A stretch of 64,000 bases of DNA from contig JBEWZL010000244.1 of NCBI GenBank assembly GCA_045837725.1, positions 124,001 to 188,000 on the forward strand. Direction: 5' to 3'. Of this stretch, positions 24,606 through 36,229 are shown piece after piece. The DNA is from Vermamoeba vermiformis. Taxonomy: Eukaryota; Tubulinea; Echinamoebida. A model generated the notes under the pieces. The model did not search any database. It was given only the letters and a program-made list of their open reading frames with translations, and had not been told where the DNA came from. Positions within the stretch are counted from its first letter, which is position 1. Every line of letters begins with the position of its first letter. The position numbers and the translations under genes were made by a program.

Positions 24606-27600
24606 ATGGAGAACAACCGCAATTCAGATTATCTTGGAGATGACGTAGAAAGGTGGTACCCTAAATTGAAGGATTACACCTTCAATACATTGATTATGGA
24701 ACTGAATTTGGCGACGGCTAAAGCGATTATAAACCGTTATGAAAAAAGAGAGACAGAAGGCGATAATAAATTGCTGGCAAAGGTAAATTACGAATAAATA
24801 GACCGTGCAATATTGGGATCATTATGAAAACATTGATTATTATTTTGTAATTTAATTACTCGAGCAGTTGGAGGAAGATATCGATGTCCTAATGAGCAAA
24901 TTAGAGTCTAAGAAAGCATTCGTTAGATTATCCACTCGCAGGTAAGGCAGATCCGCCACAAAAGGAAATTAATATAACGTATGTCTTAGTCCCAAAGATT
25001 ACGCTCTAAGAACAGCAAAAACCAAAAAGATATTATCAGAATTATTGCAAAATATTGAAGAAGGTGATGAAGTTAACGAGGTAAGCAAATTAATTTTCAA
25101 CCACGAGATCTGCTCGTTAAAATGGCACGAACTATTTATTTTTCATTTCCACCTGACAACGAGGACAATTACATTTAAATCCGTATTGATCTAGTCGCTT
25201 TTGTCGATCTTCTTGCGGCGCATCTACTTCCACGTACGAGCTAAAAACCTCCTCGCCCTTGGCGATGTCCTCTGACAATAACACGTTATTTAAATACTCG
25301 CCCATTATTATATATGAATATATGCACCTACTTATAGCGAATACTTGCAAATAGTACGAATCTCTATTGTTGTCAATGCGCGCGTTCGGAGTGCAACTGT
25401 GATTGAGACAGCTGTGCAATGTGAACAGACCACTGCCGTCTGGACACCACATTGTGAGAACATCGCGACCTTGTGCTAGAATTATGTAATGGTTAGACTA
25501 AGAGCTACGATGTCACTGCACGAAAATGTATCCAAAGGTTGATCCCGAGATCCAGCTCAGATCCGGTTCAACTTCACATACAAACTTCAATATTGCGTAA
25601 ATCAATATCTAGTACTCACCCATGAAGAGCTCGTCAAACTCATTGAGCAGTTTGAAGCCAAGAGTATGAATCTCTTTGTTCGGGTTTGCCTTCAAGTTGT
25701 CCACGTAAATATTCAGTGCATTCGTCGCGTTTATAATAATGTTCTGTTGATTGGTGATAATAATAGAGGCCATTCGTTTAATACACTCTGGCGAAGTATC
25801 TAAGTGGGAAACGGGTCAGATCCGTTCGATTTTCCTTCTCACAGATTTTCACTTACCAACAGAGTCCGCAATGTTTTTGCCAGAGACGAGCTCTATTATC
25901 TGTCCTATAATACGACTGAGCTCTTCAAAGAGTCCTAAATGTCCTTCATCGAAGCCAAGATCCGGTTGAAAAGCGAAATAGCCTAATTTAGTATACACAT
26001 CTTGATCTTGCGGTCCCTGATCGATGACATATCGTGCTTGTTCAAAAATCAATTTGACGATCAATTCCATCGCCATCACGGGAAATTTCTCTCCCCAAAC
26101 ACTGTAACATCAAGTGTCAGTCCATATCATTAGCAAATATATGCACGTACTCTTTGATCATATCAAACTCGTTATATAGTGTCATTAACGTTTGATTATC
26201 TTTGTGAGTTGTTTTGCAAATGAAATTATGATAATTTTTGCGATGCGTGTCATGACATTGTTCGCTGCAATAGTGGTCGTCTTCACATTGCAAATTGGCC
26301 TTGTTATTATTTGTCTTTGTATTGTCAATGCCGAGTAGCTTAGGATCCAATCGATTTAAGTCCGGTAAAGTGAATAGTGGTGATGATTCCTAATATGGAA
26401 AGTGAGTCCGCACATCAATTATTAATCTCCGTTCTACTCACTCTGTGTCGTATGAATTTCATGCAATTGCTACACGATATTACATAGGGCTAATATTAAT
26501 AAGAACAATTAGTAACTGAGAAGTAGGAACAAGATCCAGATCTCGCGTACTTTGTTGATCGGGAAGGGAGAAGATGTCACAGGCTTTTCTTCGAAAACAA
26601 GCTCGTTCTTCTTAATGTTAGTCTTAGCAAATACTCCTTTCCCGCGCTTCTCGTCAATGAACTTGATCTCGATTGGCCACTTCAGAGGCGAAAAATATTT
26701 CTAAAATTACGGAAACGTTATAAAATCGTCCACATATTCATATTATGAACGGTAAAATTATTTATAATTTTATTTAATTTTTCTACCTGGATTTGAAGTG
26801 GATCAGCTTTTGTCTTGATTTTGTGATAGCTTCTTTGGCTTGTTAATCGTTTGTTCCATATCCTCATATAAGATCTCGAATATGAACGAAGGCTATTAGC
26901 TAAAAACATACTTTTGTTGTTGCTCGATTGCTTGTCAACTGTAATTACTAATAATGAAACGTGTAGATAATAGCGATTATTCAAACCATGTCTTATTGCC
27001 TGCAAATGACCTCTGGAAAAGAAGCTGTCGAATTTATGATCAACAGCGAACGAGTTTATCAAGGTAAGCGGAGACGATCTGCATCTAAACTGGCAAAACT
27101 AACCAGCCATCCCTAGATCTGAGCGTTCGAATTTTGGAAACAGAAGAAGATACATTCAATATGAAAGTTATCATCCGCGAGTGGGTTGATATTCGACCTG
27201 AACTTGAATTCAGAGGCTTTTTCAATAACAAACAATTTAACGCCTTGACACAGGTACGTAGCAACTTCATTATTATACTGAACTAACTTATATATCTTTA
27301 GTATTATAAAGCTTGTTATGTTCCTGAAATCGCTCAAAGAAAAGATGAAATTGCTAAGCTGATCCAAGAGCTTCTACGACAAAATCAAAGACTTGATCGA
27401 GATGAACTCATTCGTCGCTGATTTTGCTGTAGTTGGCACTAAGGTCTATTTAGTCGAGTTAAATACTTTCGGACCGACTGCTAGTCCGAGTTTGTTCGAC
27501 TGGAAAGTTGACAGTCAAGTCATGCACAACGGTACAAAATTAAACGGTTAATACTTACTATACTAACTATTTATTATAGGACCATTTGAATTTAGAGTCG

Positions 27601-27761
27601 TTATGCAGCCCTATCAAAACGGCAAGAGTTTGATTGCACGACCACTGCGCCAATTGATGTCTGAATTTAGATCTGACTGGCAAGACAAACCAAAAGAAGA
27701 AGATCATAGTAGCGATAATAAAGAGAAGAAAAAGGATAAGAAAGATTGCATTGTACAGTAG
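24606..27761 (+). CDS. D123/ATP-grasp-like protein (CDC123-related)
   Basis: Seven exons. Exons 1-3 (24606-24782, 24868-24941, 24990-25080) give ERWYPKLKDYTFNTL and AFVRLSTRSPKDY. Exons 4-7 (26967-27063, 27117-27253, 27302-27531, 27580-27761) give TSGKEAVEFMINSERVYQDL, IIREWVDIRPELEFRGF and VADFAVVGTKVYLVELNTFG. These match the D123 fold, an ATP-grasp relative that in CDC123 assembles translation factor eIF2. The SGKEA and SPKD variants suggest a D123-like subfamily rather than CDC123 itself. The 1,886-nt intron 25081-26966 has a good branch site (TTACTAAT) and contains the SMYD gene on the other strand. In exon 6 the frame slips by one base at about 27363 (GATCCAAG), so the C-terminal half is in a different frame. 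The tail is lysine-rich. Confidence 0.78.
25132..26909 (-). CDS. SET-MYND (SMYD-type) protein methyltransferase, nested in an intron
   Basis: Starts at 26909 with a basic, possibly mitochondrial leader (FLANSLRSYSRSYMRIW). The N-terminal SET part follows (RGKGVFAKTNIKKNELVFEE), then a MYND zinc finger split by introns (CSNCMKF ... YCSEQCHDTHRKNYHNFIC). The C-terminal SET core has the SAM/substrate motif NHSCTPNARID, ISRC and VFSSYVE. The post-SET cysteine cluster is FKCNCPRCQ. SMYD proteins methylate lysines of histones or cytosolic proteins. The whole gene lies inside the large intron of the D123-like gene, antisense to it, and its start is only about 57 nt from the host exon at 26967. Domain order and key residues are complete. 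Confidence 0.85.
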
Positions 27762-27792
27762 TAAAAGGAAGTTGATAAGTAATTTTAATTTC

Positions 27793-29045
27793 CTAATATG
27801 GAAATTCTCGTTCAGGAATCGTGGACATATCTGCAAACTTATTCTCGAGATTATACTTAAAAGAATACTTGGGCGTAAATCCGAGAATTCTTTGCGCCTT
27901 TTCGGAGACGTAGACGCGATCGATCGAGTTGAACATTGTCCACCCCAGCTCTTTGTATACCTGTTCGTATTCAGGATAATACTTTGCCACAACAGCTGCT
28001 GCATTGTTAAGCAATTCTTTTCTGTCTTCAGGCTTGAACGGCGTAGGTCCGCTGATGATAAATACATCGTACGAAATTGACTCGATGACATTCAACGCGT
28101 CAATGTGTGCTTGGACCATATCACGATAATCAGCTCTATAGATAATAATAGTATAAGCACCATAGTGTTGAAGAAGAATGTATAGTATTACCTTCTAAAT
28201 AAGAGCTCATTCCCTTTCAAATTGGCACTGGGAAAAGTGACATCGAAATCGTCTTCCGCAAAGAACCGTGAGACCCGCAACACTGATAAGTAGGTAATTT
28301 ATCAGTACTATGCTTTTGTTTATGCACATAGCATACTTACCAATGACATGCAAACGATGAAGTTCAGCGTAAAGTTTGCACAAATTTTCAGCCGCAATTT
28401 TCGTGACGCCATAAATGTTTTTGGTAATCGGAACTACCTCCTCTGTGATCCAACTAGCGCCTGTATTATCGAAAATAAGCTCCTATCAATAAACGAGCAA
28501 AGTAGCTTGAAATATACCTTCAGAGTTGTCCGTCAATGCGTGGCCGAAAACTGAAGTCGTCGAAGTAAAAATGAACTTTCTAACGTTATTTTTGCGAGCA
28601 TTTTCCAAGAGGTTAAGCGTGCCTAATAAAAGGAGATTAAAATCAAAAGAGATACTCCGATCTAGATTTTATTACCTGTTACATTGACGTCAATAAAGCG
28701 TTGGATAGGTACTAGCTCGATATGAGGTCGATGCAATGCAGCTGTATGTATAACAGCATCGAATTGGTTGTCGCGAAAGCACTCTAAAAGAAAATGTGTC
28801 AACTTTTTTTTCTAATCCAGATCCCAAAACCCCACCCAACTTTTAATTCGAAATAATATCGCAAAATTTGCCATTCTTTGTTGCATACCTTCTACTGCAC
28901 TTGCGTTGGAAATATCAACAACCTGATCAACTGTCGTGTGCGATCTCTGATCTATTCCGATTACATTGTGGCCCAGCTCCTTCAGCTTCATATAAAGGTG
29001 AGTCCCTAGATAACCTGCACTGCCAGTAAGCAAAATCTTCGTCAT
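27793..29045 (-). CDS. NAD-dependent epimerase/dehydratase (extended SDR)
   Basis: Six short exons. The N-terminus shows the NAD-binding TGSAGYLGTHL directly after the start, then an acidic residue at the end of beta-2 (IGIDQR), AVIHTAALHRP, and the catalytic TSTTSVFG with YGVTK. This is a sugar-nucleotide epimerase/dehydratase-like extended SDR. The C-terminal half (FIISGPTPFKPEDRKEL, YVSEKAQRILGFTPKYSF) resembles UDP-glucose 4-epimerase-like proteins of unassigned specificity. It ends 31 nt from the stop of the convergent D123-like gene and lies about 190 nt downstream of the glucosidase gene on the same strand. Cytosolic, as no signal peptide is seen. Confidence 0.85.
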
Positions 29046-29233
29046 TGTTGTGGTGTTCTATTGGGGTGTGAATCGCAATTGAGGTTTGCAATCTAGGGCG
29101 GAACTTTCTTTACAAGCAAGCCACCAGAACTTCTCAAAAACCCTCTAAAGAATCTTATGAAATTAATCAAAGCATTACTAATGGCTTAAAACCTTTTTAA
29201 TTAAGAGTGGATCTAGACACGCCAGTCGAACAC

Positions 29234-31216
<1,983 letters not shown>

Positions 31217-31681
31217 TATATAATATAAATAAGAATATAATTTGAGGTATGCTTCTCGAGGGACAAGAACAGAACGTGAAAATCTTTTTTTTGAAGTACT
31301 TCGTTTAGCAATGAACACAAAGATTCACCTACAATGTGTTAAATAAGGAACTTGTCTTATTCTATCAGTATTTCGTATGCTTTGTCGAACTACCGGTGCA
31401 ATGCTAAAATAGCAATTATGATAAAATCCAGATGCAGTTCAAAAATGCTACAACGTTAACATGATGCTCCAAAGATTGCACGATAAATCTTTAAACAGAT
31501 TTAGGTTTCTGGAATCCAAAGTGGTGCACATTGTGCTCGTGCTCTTCAAGAAAATTTTTTGTCGAGATCTCAAAACACTTTGCAATTTAGCAAAACGACC
31601 ACTATTAACTTTAAATTATCTAAGTTAGATAATCTGTTTTATATATACTCTTATAAATATCCGATTTAATCACCTTCAACA
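31217..31681. promoter_or_regulatory. Divergent promoter region of GH1 and dCTP deaminase-family genes
   Basis: A 465-nt AT-rich spacer between two outward-facing genes. It contains the perfect inverted repeat ATTATCTAA-G-TTAGATAAT at 31615-31633, two facing GATA-type sites. A TATAAATA at 31652-31659 stands about 25 nt before the ATG at 31682. No gene is seen. Confidence 0.45.
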
Positions 31682-32621
31682 ATGGCTGTATTGGCAAAAG
31701 ACGAAATCATCAAGGCCATAGATGCTGGGTAATGTCACCTTCAATCCTGGGAATAAAAATTAATTCTAATATTAACAGTGATATTCAAATCACGCCTTTT
31801 CACCGCGAAAACATCGGATGCGCCAGGTAATTAGAAAATAATATTTTAATGAAAAATCAATTTCAGCAGTTTCGGATCCAGTTTTATGACACAGAAGCCT
31901 AATAACTTAATATTTTAAGCATTGATTTGTGCTTAAGCAATGAATTTCGCTACTACAAACCCGGATTGCAAGTTCTGGATGTCGTAGAGAATACCAACTA
32001 CAAGGACATCACCGAATACGTCACTTTAGGAGAGGTACGTGAGATAACATTAATAGATATAAACTTTTCCTATTTTAAATCTCATGAAACGTGAAATTTA
32101 TTCAAAAAGTACATCCGAACCTCCGCTCAATTCACGAAACGAAATCTTTATCCTCCATCGCTTTGTAATGATTACTGACGCATTTAAAAGGGCGAGAGTT
32201 TCTTGCTGCTTCCAGGACAAGCTTGCTTGGGCATCACTATCGAACGCATCCACCTGGCTCCGGGCTATTGCGGACTGCTCGGTAAGTTCTCTATAAATAA
32301 CTGTGCGGGCTGTATTGTAACAAGCCTTAATTGCATAAAATCTAATTCTTGCCGCAACGCATTTTCTATTCTCAGTCTCAAGAATTCTAACTTTACTTTT
32401 CAGAGGGTCGCTCACGCTTTGCTCGTCTTGGCTTGTTCGTGCATATTACTGCTGGATTTATGAATCCTGGTATTAACAACCGCCAAGTGCTCGAAATCTA
32501 CAACGCATCCAACCACCCTCTGCGATTATGGCCTGGCACTAAGATCTGCCAGTTCGTTTTCCTTAAGATGATTGGTAACGGAACATACAGTGGTATCTTC
32601 CAAGAGAACTCGCTTAAATAA
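31682..32621 (+). CDS. dCTP deaminase / dUTPase superfamily protein
   Basis: Five exons encode about 180 residues. Diagnostic motifs of bacterial-type dCTP deaminase (Dcd) are intact. EGRSRFARLGLFVHITAG corresponds to the Ser/Arg-bearing active-site strand, and NPGINNRQVLEIYN carries the catalytic-type glutamate. LRLWPGTKICQFVF is the following strand. SIDLCLSNEF matches the N-terminal substrate loop. The product would make dUTP from dCTP, or dUMP if bifunctional, for thymidylate supply. Motifs alone do not separate these. The gene is interrupted by four spliceosomal introns, so it is resident in the nuclear genome despite its prokaryotic family. It is preceded by a TATA box and a palindromic GATA pair. 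Confidence 0.85.
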
Positions 32622-32811
32622 ACATCCTTTCTTGTTTAAATAACTTCTTACTCTTTCCGAATCCGATCGCAAAAACCCACAACGGCAAGCGAAGAGAAAG
32701 AACGCGTAGATAATTTTAAAATATGAGCTCTTTTTGCCTTTTTTAATATGTGATACTATTATACAATTATTTCGCGCTACTATCAGTGTAGCCTCTGAGT
32801 ATTTACAGTAT

Positions 32812-33660
32812 TCACATGACCATGGCAGATTCAATGTTCTTAACCGATAGTTTCTTATCCTCTTTGATGAACTTTCCTTTGTCATCACGTCGTCGTTGAT
32901 TAGCAACTATGGATTTTCGAATTTGCTTCTGTCGTGGTCGAGCAACGAAGCTATCAGACTTCTCGTCGCTCTTCAAAATGACATTGCGAGCTTGGCCCCT
33001 CGCGCGGGGCTTCTTGAAGTTGGACAAGGGCAGGTTAATCGCAGCAGCACCGTTGTTGCCATTGCCAATCACGGTCTTAGCCTCTGAAATCTGTGCAGAA
33101 GTGCTAGAAGTAACAGGGATTGGGATGGCGGGGTGGAGCGTGAAGGTGATAGGTTTGCCAAAGTCCAATTTAGCCAACGGGCCCGAGCACAATTGGTACG
33201 CAGTGTAGCAAGGCACGGGCAACAAGTTGGTAGGGGTCGGCACAACAGCAGCCACAGGGGTGGGGCTAGCAGGTGACGAGATAGCAGACTCGGGAGTCGA
33301 GGGGATCTCAGAGACGCTAGGGCTGAGAGAAGCCTCTTCTATCGAATCAAAATCGAACGGAGACTCGCAACTATAGGCGCTGTCTCCATCGCTGCACTCA
33401 AGAGTGGTAGCTACAGTGTTGTTGCTGTTGCTCTGAGCGACTTGTTTTTCTTCTTCAGATGTGCTGGCAGCACGTGAGATACTGCTCTGTACCTCGTACA
33501 GCTCAGGATAATCGTCCGCAAAGGAGGTGTAGTCGATTAACTCTTCTAAAGGGACAAAGATAGGATCTGAAGAAGGGAGAAGATTTTGAGGGTTTGAAAA
33601 GACGCTTGACGAGCAAAAGATATGGTTCGTGCGGGGTGTTGATACTTCTGCGTGAAACAT
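32812..33660 (-). CDS. Unrecognised protein, possibly a transcription regulator
   Basis: One exon, 282 residues from the ATG at 33660. The frame stays open upstream to 33912, but that part looks like AT-rich leader. The N-terminus is acidic and hydrophobic (FVPLEELIDYTSFADDYPEL), like an activation domain. The middle is serine/proline/threonine rich. The C-terminal 90 residues are strongly basic and end RRRDDKGKFIKEDKK, faintly like the end of CCT-type motifs (R-x-R-x-KGRF). I recognise no firm domain. Nuclear regulation is an inference from composition. Confidence 0.6.
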   Translation of the reverse strand: MFHAEVSTPRTNHIFCSSSVFSNPQNLLPSSDPIFVPLEELIDYTSFADDYPELYEVQSSISRAASTSEEEKQVAQSNSNNTVATTLECSDGDSAYSCESPFDFDSIEEASLSPSVSEIPSTPESAISSPASPTPVAAVVPTPTNLLPVPCYTAYQLCSGPLAKLDFGKPITFTLHPAIPIPVTSSTSAQISEAKTVIGNGNNGAAAINLPLSNFKKPRARGQARNVILKSDEKSDSFVARPRQKQIRKSIVANQRRRDDKGKFIKEDKKLSVKNIESAMVM

Positions 33661-34571
33661 ACTAAAAAGTACGCGTAAATATTTTGAATAATATCGATGA
33701 CATCGAAATGAGGAATTCTGAAGTATTTTGATGAATGAAAAAAGTTGAGATGGATTTGAGAAAGAGAGTGAAATCAATCGAAAGTGAGTTGAATTTGAGG
33801 GGGGATAGTTTAGAGAAGAGCTATTTAGCTTTAGATGCTTACCTCTTGACGACAAGCGAATAATGAAAATTTTTTCGCAGCGTTGTGGGTTTGTTGGTGC
33901 GCTTTTTCTCATTCGAAGAACGTGAAATCTACACTTGTGGATCGAGACCGATCGTTGACCAAAGGCAGGGACATGTCTTTAGCTGCAAAAGACTGCATAT
34001 ATACCACATAAGGCAATCGCGAAAGAGTTTTGTTAAAAACTGAAGAACGAGCAGCGGGGCACTTCGAAGCATTGGATTTCGATTGTCTGACATCACTTAC
34101 GATTCTGAGCACCTCTCGTCGAAGATTTGATGATATTTCGGCCAATTAATGATGGAATCCACGATAATCTGCAACATTTTAGTCACATCGGTAAGCGCGG
34201 GCACTGTTAGTAACGGTAACCTTACCTCGATCTTTAAGGCCTTAAACTAGCACCTTTCGATAAAATCCACTATCGTAGTATTATTGGCTATTTTTTCATA
34301 TTTTTCAGAGGTCGGCACAGCCCGCACCAGTTTGCGGATGTGATCCACCCCACCAATTCAGTGTTTAAAGGCTCAGTTGCTTGTGTAGCGCGAGTATATG
34401 CACCAACCTTGCTGCTACGTGCACATTGTAAGTGCTCAATGAAGCAGTCACAGCGCCTTCACCTCTGCGATCAAACGCAGAAAGGCGTCCCAAAATAATT
34501 TCGTCAAACAAGCTCTCTTGCAGCGTCTCTGAGAACGCCGTTATCACGAACTTTCGTTGAAGTATTCAAAA
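33661..34571. other. Divergent intergenic region, about 0.9 kb
   Basis: Lies between the regulator-like gene (minus) and the PDI-like gene (plus). It holds a 78-codon minus-strand open frame (34145-33909, starting MAEISSNLRREVL) of moderate composition and no family resemblance. This may be an upstream exon or chance. Nothing else is supportable. Confidence 0.35.
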
Positions 34572-36162
34572 ATGCAACTCTCCAAGATTTATTTAGTAGT
34601 TTCGTGCCTTGTTGTGCTAGTTGCTCTAGTGTCCTGCGCTGATCAGGTTGAAGCTCCGAAGTTCGACTTTGAGAAGTCTGGCGAAGTAAATATGACGAAT
34701 AATGCGTAAAATATTTTTGCTAATATTTAATATTTACTCGTGCCAATAGGAGAAGATTTTCGTTGGTAAGGCAAATTTAAATTACGAAAATTAATTTAGA
34801 ACGTACTAATATGGAATTATAGAGTTTTTCGCTCCCTGGTGGTAAGACATAAGTCCTTTTGTGCTTAAATACATTGTTGAGCATTCGTCGATGAAATAAT
34901 TTTCAAGATCGAGCACAGACTAATCTGTACCCAGTGGTCACTGCAAGAAGCTCGCTCCTACTTGGGAACAGCTGGTTAAGACTTTGGAAGAAGAGAAGAC
35001 TGGAATTAAGACCGTCCAAGTTAACTGCGATGCCAACAAGCCTGTTTGCAAATCGTACGGAGTCACTGGTTACCCAACCCTCAAGCTCTACCAAAACGGC
35101 AAAGGTAAGCCCGCCATCTATTAAAAGTGATAGTTGCCGGTGGCTGTTATACAAATTAAGCAGCTCTGTAGTTATAATCGCAAAATATACCCGAATTTGA
35201 AGCTCGATCTGCCCTGAGTCGCAAGAGGAAATTCTTCAGCTCAGCTATTAATGTTTGATAACAGAGGCTCGATACAACGGCGCTAGAACTCTCGAAGACT
35301 TGAAAAAGTTCGCTATTGAGACTGTTCCTAGCACTCCAGTTGCTCTTGTTGATCCCACCGCTGAGTACGTGCTACATCCGCTTCACCCAGACTACGGATT
35401 GATACTAACGACTCATAATACTAGACCTCAAAAGGCTCAACCAAAAGAAGCTGCAGCTCCTAGAAGCGACTTCAGCAAACTTGTTGGCACTGATGTTATT
35501 CCCTTGATCAACGAGAACTTCGATCAATTGACCAGCAGCGGATCCTGGTTGATCCAATTGTAAGTGTCCACTCGCTATATATAGTAGTTTATTAATGACT
35601 AATTGGTATTGGCAGCCACATTGGTTCTGGCTTTGATCGTGAAGCACTTTCAGAACTCATCACTGCCGCCAAAGAATTGAAGCAAGCTAACGTCAAGGTC
35701 GGTGTTATCAACGTGTACGAGAACAAGAGTACGTAATAGACGAGGCACGCGCAATGTCGAATATGAGCTCTAATTGCTGACAGGAATCACTGATAAGTTT
35801 GGTTTGACTGGCTTCCCCACCATCGCTCTGTAAGTCACGAAGGTTGGTTTAACAACTGGATCTAATATGACGTACAATAGTATTCAAGGAGCCGAGGTTA
35901 AGAAGTTCGAGGGTGCTGACAGAAAGGCGGACAAGTTGGTCAACTTCGCCAAGGAAAACTATAAAGCTACCGGCACGGAAGCTCAATTGCACGAGATTAT
36001 GCACACTCTTCGTGCTCTTCAGGTACGTCATACTAAATGGTCATTAGCTCATCAAGCTAACCGTGCTTGTGCTAGAAATCGGTTGCTGATTTGGAGCAGT
36101 TGGTCAAGGACTTGAGCAAGAACAGCACCGCTCACCACATTGACCATCAAGTTGTCGCTTAA
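34572..36162 (+). CDS. Protein disulfide isomerase-like protein with one active thioredoxin domain
   Basis: Ten exons, including microexons of 16 nt (34750-34765) and 19 nt (34823-34841). The signal peptide is YLVVSCLVVLVALVSCA. The first thioredoxin domain has EFFAPWCGHCKKLAP, with an intron inside the codon of the first catalytic cysteine, and the cis-proline GVTGYPTLKLY. A PTAEPQKAQPKEAAAP linker leads to a second thioredoxin fold without CxxC but with FGLTGFPTIAL, then a helical C-terminus. It should oxidise or isomerise disulfides in the secretory pathway. There is no KDEL-like retrieval signal (end HHIDHQVVA), so it may leave the ER or be held by partners. The microexon reading is supported by perfect GT-AG borders and an intact motif. 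Confidence 0.9.
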
Positions 36163-36229
36163 GAAAGTAAATCACGCGATATTAAGATAAGTCCACAATT
36201 GATAATAATACACGATTATTTCACATTTA

